A DNA stretch of 64,000 nucleotides, from assembly GCF_014168815.1 (NCBI RefSeq), contig NZ_AP021972.1, positions 2,914,001 through 2,978,000 of the forward strand, read 5' to 3'. The stretch's first letter is position 1; the number at the start of each line of letters is the position of its first letter. This DNA is from Klebsiella sp. WP3-W18-ESBL-02 (GTDB lineage Bacteria; Pseudomonadota; Gammaproteobacteria; Enterobacterales; Enterobacteriaceae). The notes under the pieces are model-generated. The model ran no database searches and was not told where the DNA came from. It worked only from the letters and a program-made list of their open reading frames with translations. Positions 34,035 through 43,106 of this stretch are shown here, piece after piece. A program made the translations under genes and the position numbers.

Positions 34035-35542
34035 TTCTGCTGTGCTGGGGCATGATGCTGGTCATCTATCTGCCCCTGCTGCCCGCTGCGGGTGTGCTCT
34101 TCACGCCTGTGCTATCGCTATCCTCCTGGCAACAGCTGCTGGCGGATCCTCAACTGCCTCAGGCTGCAGCGGCGACGTTTATCTCAACGCTGATTGCCGT
34201 CGGCGGCGCGCTGCTGTTAACCCTGCTGATTATCGCCACCCTTTGGCCCTCTCCCACCTGGCAGCGGCTGGCCTCGCGTCTGCCGTGGCTGCTGGCGCTG
34301 CCGCATGTGGCCTTTGCCAGCGCGGCGCTGCTGCTGTTTGCCGAAGGCGGCGCGCTGTATCGGCTGCTGCCGGCCCTGAGCCCGATTCAGGATCGCTATG
34401 GCATCGGACTCGGGCTGGTGCTGGCGGTGAAAGAAAGCGGCTTTCTGCTATGGGTCTGTTGGGCGCTACTCGGCGAGCGGCGGCTGGCGGAACAGGTGGT
34501 GGTGTTCAAAAGTCTCGGCTACGGGCGCGGCCAGTGTCTTAATCGGGTGATCCTGCCCTCGCTGATGCCATCGCTCAGCGTTGCGCTGCTGGCGACCACC
34601 GCCTGGACGCTTTCAGTGGTCGACGTCGCCATAATAGTCGGCCCGGGGAACCCGCCGACGCTGGCAGTCCAGGCCTGGCAGTGGTTGAACGACGGCGACG
34701 TCGACACGCAGGCCAAAGGCGCACTGGCCTGCCTGCTGTTGCTGGCGGCCCTCGCCGTCATTGCCAGCGCCGCCGCGCGACTGTGGCGGTACGGGCAAAA
34801 CCGCACGCCGCACTTTGACGGCGAACGGCAGCCGCATTTCCCGTTGCTACCGGGGCGCAGCCTGGGGCAACTTCTGCCGCTGTGCGGCCCGCTTTGCGCG
34901 CTGTTCCTGCTGGCGCTGGCGCACGGCGCGCTGCCCGGCCAGGAAACGATCGGCAACAGCCTGTGGCTGGCGCTGCTGTCGGCCACGATTGGCGCTGTCG
35001 TCTGCCTGCTGTGGCTGGAATGGGGGCCTGCGCGGCATCAGCGCTGGCTGGATCTGCCGCTGCTGCTGCCGGCGCTGCCGCTGGCCGCCGGGCAGTATCA
35101 GTTAGCGCTGTACGGCTGGGTAGACGGACTGTTCAGTACCGTGCTGTGGGGACATCTGCTGTGGGTCGTCCCCTGGATGCTGTTTGTACTGCGTCCTGCC
35201 TGGCGGCAGATAGACCCGCGCCAGACGCTGCTGGCACACACGCTGGGATGGGGGCGCGGGCGCGTCTTTTTACAGCTAAAGTGCCCGCTGGTCATCCGCC
35301 CCCTGCTCTCTGCGTTGGCCGTCGGCTTTTCCGTCAGCATCGCGCAATATCTCCCCACGCAATGGCTCGGCGGCGGGCGCATTCCCACGCTCACCACAGA
35401 AGCGGTCGCGCTGAGCAGCGGCGGCGCCACCGCCACGCTTGCCGCTCAGGGACTCTGGCAAACGCTGCTGCCGATGTTCTTCTTTTTGTTAACCGCGCTA
35501 CTGGCGCGGCGAATCAGCCATTTCAGACGAGGGCTACGCTGA
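34007..35542 (+). CDS. ynjC: ABC transporter permease YnjC
   Basis: A fused permease of 511 residues with about twelve membrane helices in two homologous halves, as in ThiP-type permeases. EAA-like loops are visible around VVFKSLGYGRGQCLNRVILPSL and HTLGWGRGRVFLQLKCPL. It pairs with YnjB and YnjD. The ATG at 34007 follows GAGCAGGA and lies within ynjB. The stop overlaps ynjD by one base. Confidence 0.92.
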   Translation: MASPLRYALILLCWGMMLVIYLPLLPAAGVLFTPVLSLSSWQQLLADPQLPQAAAATFISTLIAVGGALLLTLLIIATLWPSPTWQRLASRLPWLLALPHVAFASAALLLFAEGGALYRLLPALSPIQDRYGIGLGLVLAVKESGFLLWVCWALLGERRLAEQVVVFKSLGYGRGQCLNRVILPSLMPSLSVALLATTAWTLSVVDVAIIVGPGNPPTLAVQAWQWLNDGDVDTQAKGALACLLLLAALAVIASAAARLWRYGQNRTPHFDGERQPHFPLLPGRSLGQLLPLCGPLCALFLLALAHGALPGQETIGNSLWLALLSATIGAVVCLLWLEWGPARHQRWLDLPLLLPALPLAAGQYQLALYGWVDGLFSTVLWGHLLWVVPWMLFVLRPAWRQIDPRQTLLAHTLGWGRGRVFLQLKCPLVIRPLLSALAVGFSVSIAQYLPTQWLGGGRIPTLTTEAVALSSGGATATLAAQGLWQTLLPMFFFLLTALLARRISHFRRGLR

Positions 35543-36174
35543 TGCTACAGGTGCAGAATTTAACGCTCATGCAGGCAGAGCAGCCCCTGCTGCGCGAGGT
35601 TAACTTTAGCGTCGCGCCGGGTGAAATTGTGACGCTGATGGGGCCTTCCGGCTGCGGAAAATCGACGCTCTTTTCGTGGATGGTTGGCGCCCTGGACGGC
35701 GCGTTCCGCAGCCAGGGCCAGCTGTGGCTCAACGGCCGCCGCTGCGATGCGCTGCCTACCGAGCAGCGGCGCATCGGCATTCTGTTTCAGGACGCGCTGC
35801 TGTTCGATCATCTGAGCGTTGGGCAGAATCTGCGGCTGGCCCTGCCCGCCAGCGTGCCGCGCAGCGCACGTAATGCGCAGGTTGAACAAGCGCTGACCCA
35901 CGCGGAGCTGGCCGGGTTTTTCTCGCGCGATCCGGCGACGCTTTCCGGCGGTCAGCGCGCCAGGGTGGCCTTGCTCCGCGCTCTGCTGGCGCAGCCGGAT
36001 GCTCTGCTGCTGGATGAACCGTTCAGCCGTCTCGATCAACAGCTGCGCGGCAGCTTTCGTCAGTGGGTCTTTCACGCGCTACGCGCGCAGCAGATTCCGG
36101 TCGTTCAGGTCACCCACGACCCGGACGATGTGCCGCCGAACGGCCGCTGTTTACCGCTCGCGGACTGGCGCTGA
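35542..36174 (+). CDS. ynjD: ABC transporter ATP-binding protein YnjD
   Basis: An ATPase of 210 residues with Walker A GPSGCGKST, Q-loop LFQDALLF, signature TLSGGQRARVA, Walker B ALLLDEPFSRLD and the switch His in VTHDPDD. It energises the YnjBC importer. The frame stays open upstream into ynjC, but the ATG at 35542 with the TGATG overlap gives the family N-terminus. Confidence 0.94.
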   Translation: MLQVQNLTLMQAEQPLLREVNFSVAPGEIVTLMGPSGCGKSTLFSWMVGALDGAFRSQGQLWLNGRRCDALPTEQRRIGILFQDALLFDHLSVGQNLRLALPASVPRSARNAQVEQALTHAELAGFFSRDPATLSGGQRARVALLRALLAQPDALLLDEPFSRLDQQLRGSFRQWVFHALRAQQIPVVQVTHDPDDVPPNGRCLPLADWR

Positions 36175-36186
36175 CGCGGTAAATAC

Positions 36187-36210
36187 TGCGTTAACGCAAG
36201 GTATTTCTTT
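36187..36210 (+). terminator. Palindrome with T-rich tail between ynjD and ynjE
   Basis: TGCGTTAACGCA (36187-36198) is a perfect palindrome, extended by AAATAC upstream and GTATTT downstream with a two-base bulge, then TTTCTTTT. It could end the ynjBCD transcript or be an operator. Confidence 0.45.
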
Positions 36211-36258
36211 TAGCAGAGGTTCAGAATGACGCTCCTTTTATCTTCGTCGGACGATTTG

Positions 36259-37563
36259 ATGAAACGTGTTTCTCAACTGACTGCGCTGGCCCTTGCGCTT
36301 GGCCTCGCCTCTTCTGCTTTCGCCGCTGAAACGGCGAGTACCCTCACCTTTACCCACCTGCTCCAGCAAAAGGGTGCCGCCATCGATACGCGCATGAGCG
36401 CCTTTTACAACGGCTGGCCACAGCAGGAAAATGGCCCTCGCGGGCATGAGCCAGGCGCGCTGAACCTCTCTGCCAGCTGGCTGTCAGCCATGAACAACGA
36501 GCAGCTGGAAGCCTGGGCGCAGCAGCATCAGCTGAAAAAAGAGACCGACATTGCCCTCTACGGTGACAGCAAAGATAACGATGCCGTGGCGAAGCGCTTA
36601 AAAGCGGCAGGTTTCACCCGTATCTCCACCCTCAGCGATGCGCTGCAGCAGCCGGAACGGCTGCAAAAGCTGCCGCACTTCGAGCAACTGGTGTACCCGC
36701 AGTGGCTGCACGACCTGCAGCAAGGTAAAGCGGTGGCCGCCAAACCGGCGGGCGACTACAAAATTATTGAAGCCGCATGGGGCGCGCCGAAGCTGTATCT
36801 GGTCAGCCATATTCCGGGGGCTGGCTATATCGATACCAACGAGGTTGAAAGCGAGCCGCTGTGGAATAAAGTGTCCGACGAGCAGCTCAAGGCGATGCTG
36901 GCCAAACACGGTATCCGCCACGACACCACCGTGATTCTCTACGGTCGTGATGTGTACGCCGCAGCGCGCGTCGCGCAGATCATGCTGTATGCGGGCGTGA
37001 AGGATGTTCGCTTGCTGGACGGCGGCTGGAAGACCTGGGCCGATGCCGGGCTGCCGGTCGAGCGTGGCTTACCTCAGGACGTGAAACCAGCGCCTGATTT
37101 TGGTGCCACCATTCCCGCGCAGCCGCAGCTGATGCTGGATATGGAACAGGCGCGCGGCCTACTGCACCGTCAGGACGCTTCGCTGGTGAGCATTCGCTCA
37201 TGGCCGGAATTTATCGGTACCACCAGCGGCTATAGCTACATTAAGCCAAAAGGTGACATTGCCGGCGCGCGCTGGGGCCATGCGGGCAGCGATTCAACCC
37301 ATATGGAAGACTTCCACAACCCGGACGGCACTATGCGCAGCGCCGATGATATCACCCGGATGTGGAAATCCTGGAATATCCTGCCGAGCCAGCAGGTTTC
37401 CTTCTACTGCGGTACCGGCTGGCGCGCCTCGGAAACCTTCATGTACGCGCGCGCCATGGGCTGGCAGAACGTCAGCGTCTACGATGGCGGCTGGTACGAA
37501 TGGAGTGCGAACCCGAAAAACCCGGTTGCCACCGGCGATCGCGGGCCAGAAAGCGCACGCTAA
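36259..37563 (+). CDS. ynjE: Thiosulfate sulfurtransferase YnjE
   Basis: A multi-domain rhodanese of 434 residues with a signal-like N-terminus (MKRVSQLTALALALGLASSAFA). It has three rhodanese-like modules. The active cysteine is in FYCGTGWRASE of the C-terminal one. The E. coli protein is a sulfurtransferase that can donate sulfur to partner proteins. The start is chosen at the signal peptide. A frame 11 codons longer exists. Its TAA overlaps the convergent ynjF stop by two bases. Confidence 0.94.
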   Translation: MKRVSQLTALALALGLASSAFAAETASTLTFTHLLQQKGAAIDTRMSAFYNGWPQQENGPRGHEPGALNLSASWLSAMNNEQLEAWAQQHQLKKETDIALYGDSKDNDAVAKRLKAAGFTRISTLSDALQQPERLQKLPHFEQLVYPQWLHDLQQGKAVAAKPAGDYKIIEAAWGAPKLYLVSHIPGAGYIDTNEVESEPLWNKVSDEQLKAMLAKHGIRHDTTVILYGRDVYAAARVAQIMLYAGVKDVRLLDGGWKTWADAGLPVERGLPQDVKPAPDFGATIPAQPQLMLDMEQARGLLHRQDASLVSIRSWPEFIGTTSGYSYIKPKGDIAGARWGHAGSDSTHMEDFHNPDGTMRSADDITRMWKSWNILPSQQVSFYCGTGWRASETFMYARAMGWQNVSVYDGGWYEWSANPKNPVATGDRGPESAR

Positions 37564-38192
37564 TTCGCGCCTTCATGACGCTGAAGCCCTTTCAGCGTCA
37601 TGTAACCTCCCCACACCCGGTTAAAGGTCGTCAGCCAGCACAGCGCGCCGAAAACCCACGCCATCCACGCAAACCACGCCGGAAACAGGCAGCCCAGCAC
37701 AAACAGCAGGATCGTCTCCGTGCCTTCAGTTAAGCCGCCCAGGTAATAAAACGATTTATGAGCATAGCCCGGATTGTCGATTTGGTGCTTCGTCGCCAGC
37801 GCGGCAAAGGCCAGAAAGCTGCTGCCAGTGCCCATAAACGCAAACAGCAGCCAGCCGCCCGCCAGCGCATTGGCTGCCGGATCCGCCAGCATAAAGCCGA
37901 ACGGCACCAGCGCGTAGAACAGAAAATCGAGCGCGATATCGAGAAATCCCCCGGCATCCGTCAGGCCGCGCCGCCGCGCCAGCGCGCCGTCAAGACCATC
38001 CAGCAGACGGTTGGCCACAATCGCCACCAGCGCCGCGCCATACCAACCGAGCGCAAGGAACGGCAACGCCAGCACCCCAATGGCGAACCCCAGTAGCGTA
38101 ATGCCGTCCGCCGATACGCCGGGCTTGTCCAGCGCCTGCGCCAGGCGGTTGAGTACCGGCTTAAGTCGCGGATGAAGGTGCTTATCAAGCAT
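37560..38192 (-). CDS. ynjF: CDP-alcohol phosphatidyltransferase family protein YnjF
   Basis: An inner-membrane enzyme of 210 residues with the family signature D-G-x2-A-R-x8-G-x3-D-x3-D: here LDGLDGALARRRGLTDAGGFLDIALD. Such enzymes exchange CMP in CDP-diacylglycerol for an alcohol. The acceptor for YnjF is not known. It overlaps the upstream AhpD-like gene by eight bases, so the two form an operon. Confidence 0.92.
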   Translation of the reverse strand: MLDKHLHPRLKPVLNRLAQALDKPGVSADGITLLGFAIGVLALPFLALGWYGAALVAIVANRLLDGLDGALARRRGLTDAGGFLDIALDFLFYALVPFGFMLADPAANALAGGWLLFAFMGTGSSFLAFAALATKHQIDNPGYAHKSFYYLGGLTEGTETILLFVLGCLFPAWFAWMAWVFGALCWLTTFNRVWGGYMTLKGLQRHEGAN

Positions 38193-38751
38193 CGGCTTTT
38201 TCTCCCATCTGACACAGCCCCTGCGACGGAATATCCAGCGCGGCGTTGAAGCGAGCGGATAAATTCTGAAACGCCACCAGCGCCGTCATTTCGCTAATCT
38301 GCTCCGCATTAAAGTGACAACGTAACGCATCTTTTTGCGCAACAGTGACCTGCGGCGGCGTAGCGGTCATCGCTTCTGCATAATCCAGCGCCGCGCGCTC
38401 AGCATCGTTAAACAGCGGCGACGATCGCCAGTCGCTCAGCGCCAGCACCTTGTCCATCGCCCCGCAGCGCTGAGCCAGGCGGAGGCTGTTGGCGTCAATG
38501 CAAAACGCGCAGTCGCACTGCTGGGAGACGCGGGTCATCAGCAGCGCGCGCAGCGTCGGCGTCAGACGCGCTTTTTTCCGCTCCAGGTAGCCGACAAACA
38601 GCGCCACCAGCCAGAACAGTCGCGGCATCCGCCCCCACCAGCGCGTGGGGTTCAGCACCTCGCCATAGTGCTTTTGCTGCATCGCGGTAATCGGCTTCAG
38701 GCTCAGCGGCAGCTGGCTGAGCGGCGGCACCCAGGGTTGTTGATTTTTCAC
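38185..38751 (-). CDS. Carboxymuconolactone decarboxylase (AhpD-like) family protein
   Basis: A protein of 188 residues from a GTG at 38751, chosen because CAGGAG stands seven bases before it. A start nine codons earlier lacks a ribosome-binding site. The AhpD-type redox motif is in QQCDCAFCIDANSL (CxxC), within a helical carboxymuconolactone decarboxylase-like fold. AhpD-like proteins reduce peroxiredoxin partners or act on peroxides. No partner is seen nearby except ynjF, which it overlaps. It is not in this position in E. coli K-12. Confidence 0.85.
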   Translation of the reverse strand: MKNQQPWVPPLSQLPLSLKPITAMQQKHYGEVLNPTRWWGRMPRLFWLVALFVGYLERKKARLTPTLRALLMTRVSQQCDCAFCIDANSLRLAQRCGAMDKVLALSDWRSSPLFNDAERAALDYAEAMTATPPQVTVAQKDALRCHFNAEQISEMTALVAFQNLSARFNAALDIPSQGLCQMGEKADA

Positions 38752-38829
38752 CCGAAAACTCCTGTAAGGCTTTAGCACACGACAAAGCAGCGATAATATG
38801 GCAACTCATTCACGGAGTCTTTGACCGCT

Positions 38830-39246
38830 ATGCTGAAAACCATTGATGTTGTTGCCGCTATTATCGAACAAAATGGCAAAATTCTCCTTGCGCAGCGCCC
38901 GCCGCATGCCGATCAGGCCGGGCTGTGGGAATTTGCCGGTGGGAAAGTTGAAGCCGGTGAAAGCCAGCAGGAGGCGTTAGTGCGCGAACTACAGGAAGAG
39001 CTGGCTATCGTCGCGTGGCCGGGGCGCTATATTACTAGCCATCGGCGCGAAGTCTCAGGAAGGATCGTGCATCTGCACGGCTGGCACGTCCCCCGTTTCG
39101 ACGGCGAACTCATTGCCCGCGAACACAGCGCGCTGGTGTGGTGCACGCCGCAGGAAGCCTTACGCTACGCGCTGGCCCCTGCCGACGTGCCGTTACTCGC
39201 CGCGTTTATGGCTTTACCCGACGCCACACCAGGGGATTCGTACTGA
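38830..39246 (+). CDS. nudG: Nudix pyrimidine (deoxy)nucleotide pyrophosphohydrolase NudG
   Basis: A protein of 138 residues with a complete Nudix box, GGKVEAGESQQEALVRELQEEL. The E. coli enzyme hydrolyses 5-methyl-dCTP, CTP, 5-hydroxy-dCTP and oxidised purine nucleotides. The ATG at 38830 gives the family N-terminus (MLKTIDVVAAIIEQ). The Shine-Dalgarno GGAG lies rather far, 12 bases upstream. It overlaps the end of the convergent ynjH by 41 bases. Confidence 0.94.
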   Translation: MLKTIDVVAAIIEQNGKILLAQRPPHADQAGLWEFAGGKVEAGESQQEALVRELQEELAIVAWPGRYITSHRREVSGRIVHLHGWHVPRFDGELIAREHSALVWCTPQEALRYALAPADVPLLAAFMALPDATPGDSY

Positions 39247-39475
39247 TGGCGCGCTCATCGCGCTGGCACTGAAGCAGCACGCCTTCCGCTTTAATCACCG
39301 CCCCTTCCGAGTAGTTCCTGTCTTCATACATGCAGCAACGGGCGCACGGCTGTGCGCGCTGGCTGCTGGCATTGTTGCTGAACACTTCAGGTGGAACGTT
39401 CACTTCCACCTGCTGCCTCGCCTGCGCGACGCAGCACAAAAGCGACAGCCCACCGACCATCCACACCCATTTCAT
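39206..39475 (-). CDS. ynjH: YnjH, DUF1496 secreted protein
   Basis: A small exported protein of 89 residues: a hydrophobic signal to about residue 20, then the family block PCARCCMYEDRNYSEGAVIKAEGVLLQCQ and C-terminal NPLVWRRV. The function is unknown. The cysteine cluster suggests disulfides or metal. The ATG at 39475 follows AAAGGAG. A TTG two codons earlier is too close to the ribosome-binding site. Confidence 0.9.
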   Translation of the reverse strand: MKWVWMVGGLSLLCCVAQARQQVEVNVPPEVFSNNASSQRAQPCARCCMYEDRNYSEGAVIKAEGVLLQCQRDERAISTNPLVWRRVKP

Positions 39476-39605
39476 CAGCAATCTCCTTTAAAAAGCCCTT
39501 TTATTACTATCGACCAAATGGACGTCTAACTTAACTTTTTTACGTCATCGCTTTTCGTTATGACCCGACGCGACGTATTAATTTTATTACGCACCCGGAA
39601 ATTCC

Positions 39606-39634
39606 TTGTCATCCGTTAGCAGGGTAGTGATATA
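39606..39634 (+). promoter_or_regulatory. Candidate sigma-70 promoter of gdhA
   Basis: TTGTCA at 39606-39611, 17 bases, GATATA at 39629-39634. The predicted start near 39641 leaves a leader of about 70 bases. Regulators known in E. coli, such as Nac, could act in this AT-rich region, but no site is assigned. Confidence 0.55.
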
Positions 39635-39709
39635 GTCGAAATAACGCACGTTATTAAACACAACCATAACAACTACATACATTCACAATCATAAGAGGTA
39701 CTTATACTT

Positions 39710-41053
39710 ATGGACAAGGCTTGCTCCCTTAATACCTTCCTGGCTCATGTTCAACAGCGCGACCCACACCAGACCGAGTTTGCTCAGGCCGTACGCGAAG
39801 TCATGACGACCCTCTGGCCGTTCCTCGAGCAGAACCCGCGCTATCGTCAGCTTTCCCTGCTGGAAAGACTGGTTGAACCTGAGCGCGTCATTCAGTTCCG
39901 CGTGGTGTGGGTAGACGACCGTAATCAGGTTCAGGTGAACCGCGCATGGCGCGTCCAGTTCAGCTCGACTATCGGGCCGTTCAAAGGCGGGATGCGCTTC
40001 CACCCGTCCGTAAACCTCTCTATTCTGAAATTCCTCGGCTTTGAACAGACCTTTAAAAACGCCCTGACAACCCTGCCGATGGGCGGTGGCAAAGGGGGTT
40101 CTGACTTCGATCCAAAAGGCAAAAGCGAAGGTGAGGTGATGCGCTTCTGCCAGGCACTGATGACCGAACTGTATCGTCATCTGGGCGCCGACACCGACGT
40201 TCCAGCGGGCGATATCGGCGTAGGCGGCCGTGAGGTCGGCTTTATGGCCGGAATGATGAAGAAACTCTCCAACGACACCTCTTGCGTGTTTACCGGCAAG
40301 GGTCTCTCTTTTGGCGGCAGTCTGATTCGTCCGGAAGCCACCGGCTACGGACTGGTGTATTTCACCCAGGCAATGCTGCAGCGTCACGGCCTGGGCTTCG
40401 AGGGGATGCGCGTCGCGGTCTCTGGCTCCGGCAACGTAGCGCAGTATGCGATTGAAAAAGCGATGGAGCTGGGCGCGCGCGTGATCACCGCGTCTGACTC
40501 CAGCGGTACCGTGGTTGATGAGTCTGGCTTCACTAAAGAGAAACTGGCGCGCCTGTGTGAAATCAAAGCCAGCCGAGACGGCCGCGTCGCCGACTACGCG
40601 CGTGAATTTGGTCTGGTGTATCTCGAAGGCCAGCAGCCGTGGAGCGTGGCGGTGGATATTGCCCTGCCGTGCGCTACCCAGAACGAGCTGGATGCCGATG
40701 CGGCACGCGTGCTGATCGCCAACGGCGTGAAGGCGGTCGCGGAAGGTGCCAACATGCCAACCACGATCGAAGCGACCGACCTGTTCCTCGACGCGGGCGT
40801 ATTGTTCGCGCCGGGCAAAGCAGCCAACGCCGGTGGCGTTGCCACTTCCGGTCTGGAAATGGCGCAGAACGCCGCGCGCATGAGCTGGAAGGCAGAGAAA
40901 GTCGACGCGCGTCTGCACCACATCATGCTGGATATTCACCACGCCTGCGTTGAGCACGGCGGTGAAGCGAAGCAAACCAACTACGTGCGCGGCGCGAACA
41001 TCGCAGGCTTCGTGAAAGTGGCCGATGCCATGCTGGCGCAGGGCGTGATTTAA
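39710..41053 (+). CDS. gdhA: NADP-specific glutamate dehydrogenase
   Basis: The protein has 447 residues, the E. coli length. It forms glutamate from 2-oxoglutarate, ammonia and NADPH. The catalytic lysine is in LPMGGGKGGSDFDPKGK, and the nucleotide-binding GSGNVAQYA fingerprint is near residue 240. The AGAGGT ribosome site is about ten bases from the ATG. It is followed by a BIME. Confidence 0.97.
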   Translation: MDKACSLNTFLAHVQQRDPHQTEFAQAVREVMTTLWPFLEQNPRYRQLSLLERLVEPERVIQFRVVWVDDRNQVQVNRAWRVQFSSTIGPFKGGMRFHPSVNLSILKFLGFEQTFKNALTTLPMGGGKGGSDFDPKGKSEGEVMRFCQALMTELYRHLGADTDVPAGDIGVGGREVGFMAGMMKKLSNDTSCVFTGKGLSFGGSLIRPEATGYGLVYFTQAMLQRHGLGFEGMRVAVSGSGNVAQYAIEKAMELGARVITASDSSGTVVDESGFTKEKLARLCEIKASRDGRVADYAREFGLVYLEGQQPWSVAVDIALPCATQNELDADAARVLIANGVKAVAEGANMPTTIEATDLFLDAGVLFAPGKAANAGGVATSGLEMAQNAARMSWKAEKVDARLHHIMLDIHHACVEHGGEAKQTNYVRGANIAGFVKVADAMLAQGVI

Positions 41054-41079
41054 TCGCGTTATCCCGCCATCCTGAGCAG

Positions 41080-41157
41080 GTTGTCGGATGGCGGCGTAAA
41101 CGCCTTATCCGGCCTACGATAGTCTTGTAGGCCGGATAAGCGCAGCGCCACCAGGCA
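41080..41157. repeat. BIME (paired REP) between gdhA and topB
   Basis: Two REP units face each other: one with GGATGGCGGCGTAAACGCC and TTATCCGGCCTAC (41083-41116), the other starting GTAGGCCGGATAAGCGCAGC (41127-41156). It lies between two convergent genes and may end both transcripts. Confidence 0.85.
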
Positions 41158-41164
41158 TGAGGGG

Positions 41165-43102
41165 CTATCCGGGCTGCTCTGAACTCGCCGCGGGCTTCTT
41201 ACTCTTCCCCTTCCCTTTACTGAATGACTTCTTCGTCCCACCCGGCGCTGCCAGTCCGCGGAACTGCCGCACCGGCGTGCTCTTAGCCTGGTCAATCAGC
41301 TGGAACAGCGTCCCCACCAGCGGCTGCATAAAGTCCTGATAGCGACACTGTTTTTCGCTGATCTGCGTCAGGGTAGACTCCCAGTGCGCGGTCATATCCG
41401 GACGCGTCGCCATCTCGGGTAGAGAGTGGAACAACGCTTTACCGGCGTCGGTAGAATGGATATAACGCCCTTTCTTGGTCAGGAAACCGCGTTTAAACAG
41501 CAGCTCGATAATGCCAGCACGCGTCGCTTCAGTGCCTAAGCCATCGGTCGCGCGGAGGATTTTTTTCAGGTCTTTATCCTGCACGAAGCGGGCGATCCCG
41601 GTCATCGCCGACAGCAGCGTAGCGTCGGTAAAATGCCGCGGCGGCTGAGTTTGCCGCTCGACAACTTCGCCGTTCTCACACAGTAATTCGTCAGCTTTCG
41701 CCACCACCGGCAGCGGCGTGCCGTCGTTCTCTTCATCACGTTCTTTCGCCCCCAGCAGCGTACGCCAGCCCGCTTCCGCAAGGAAGCGCGCTTTGGCGAC
41801 AAATTTACCGTTGGCGATATCGAGGTCGATCTGGCATTTACGGTAGACCGCATCCGGGCAAAACTGCATCAGATACTGGCGCGCAATCAGGTTATACACC
41901 TTTGCTTCGTTGTCATTGAGATTCACGTGGCTGGCGCGCGCGGTCGGGATTATCGCGTGGTGAGCATCAACCTTTTTGTCGTCCCAGCAGCGGTTGCGGG
42001 TATCGGTATTGACCACCGGCTGCGGCAGCAAATCCGTCGCATGCACGCCGATGGCGTTAATCACCGCGTGGCGGCCAGCAAAATGCTCTTCCGGCAGATA
42101 GCGGCTGTCAGAACGCGGATAGGTGATCACTTTATGGGTTTCATACAGTTTCTGGCAGATATCCAGCACGTTCTGCGCGCTCAGGCCAAAACGCTTCGCC
42201 GCCTCAATTTGCAGCGCAGAAAGCGAAAATGGCAGCGGCGCCGGTTCAGAGTCACGCTTATCGTTATAGGCGGTGACCAGCGCCGGCTGGCCGGTAATGC
42301 GCTTCACCACATGCTCGGCCAGCGCCCGGTTGAGCAAACGGCCTTCTTCATCCTGGTGCGGTTCACAGGCTTCGCTTGGCTGCCAGACGGCGGTAAAACG
42401 CTCATCTTTCGGCGTCACGATGTGCGCTTTCACCTCGAAGAAGTCTTTCGAGACAAAGTGTTCAATCTCTTCATCACGACGCACCACCAGACCCAGCACC
42501 GGCGTTTGCACGCGCCCGACGGAGAGCACGCCCTGGTAACCGGCGTTACGCCCCAGAATAGTGTAGGCGCGGGTCATGTTGATGCCGTACAGCCAGTCGG
42601 CGCGGGCGCGGGCCAGCGCCGAAACGCACAGCGGAATAAACTCGCTGTTGGCGCGCAGGCGCGAAATCGCACGCTCCACCGCCTGAGGGTTAAGGTCATT
42701 AATTAAGCAGCGCTGCACCTGATGGCGCTTCTCCGCCGGCAGTTCCAGGTAATCCAGCACTTCATCCACCAGCAACTGCCCCTCGCGATCCGGGTCTCCG
42801 GCGTGAATGACTTCGCTGGCGTCGTGAAGAAAGCGCTTAATGACGTTGAGCTGCTTCGTCACCGAAGGCCGCGGCTGCAGCCGCCATTTTTCCGGGACGA
42901 TGGGTAAATCCTGCAGATTCCAGCGCGCATAGCGGCTGTCATAGACATCCGGCTGCGCCTGCTCCAGCAGGTGACCGATACACCAGGTCACCACCTGGCC
43001 GTTGCCACACTCGATAAAGCCATCGCCCTTGCGGTGAGGCTTTGGCAGTACATCAGCAATGGCGCGGGCCAGGCTCGGTTTTTCCGCAATAAACAGCCGC
43101 AT
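41165..43102 (-). CDS. topB: DNA topoisomerase III
   Basis: A type IA topoisomerase of 645 residues. It has the Toprim domain (MRLFIAEKPSLARAIA and DPDREGQLLVDEV), the active tyrosine in ITYPRSDSRYLP and a lysine- and serine-rich basic tail. It decatenates replicating DNA, often with RecQ. It is followed by a BIME and lies four bases downstream of selD, in the same operon. Confidence 0.97.
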   Translation of the reverse strand: MRLFIAEKPSLARAIADVLPKPHRKGDGFIECGNGQVVTWCIGHLLEQAQPDVYDSRYARWNLQDLPIVPEKWRLQPRPSVTKQLNVIKRFLHDASEVIHAGDPDREGQLLVDEVLDYLELPAEKRHQVQRCLINDLNPQAVERAISRLRANSEFIPLCVSALARARADWLYGINMTRAYTILGRNAGYQGVLSVGRVQTPVLGLVVRRDEEIEHFVSKDFFEVKAHIVTPKDERFTAVWQPSEACEPHQDEEGRLLNRALAEHVVKRITGQPALVTAYNDKRDSEPAPLPFSLSALQIEAAKRFGLSAQNVLDICQKLYETHKVITYPRSDSRYLPEEHFAGRHAVINAIGVHATDLLPQPVVNTDTRNRCWDDKKVDAHHAIIPTARASHVNLNDNEAKVYNLIARQYLMQFCPDAVYRKCQIDLDIANGKFVAKARFLAEAGWRTLLGAKERDEENDGTPLPVVAKADELLCENGEVVERQTQPPRHFTDATLLSAMTGIARFVQDKDLKKILRATDGLGTEATRAGIIELLFKRGFLTKKGRYIHSTDAGKALFHSLPEMATRPDMTAHWESTLTQISEKQCRYQDFMQPLVGTLFQLIDQAKSTPVRQFRGLAAPGGTKKSFSKGKGKSKKPAASSEQPG

Positions 43103-43106
43103 GGGT

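Noticed and set aside
34882..35541. N-terminal extension of ynjD into the ynjC frame
   Set aside because: The extension reads ynjC in another frame and gives an alanine- and arginine-rich translation. The coupled ATG at 35542 gives the correct ABC protein.
39689..40975. Minus-strand open frame of 428 codons opposite gdhA
   Set aside because: Entirely antisense to an intact gdhA whose third positions are GC-rich. The translation has no domain pattern.
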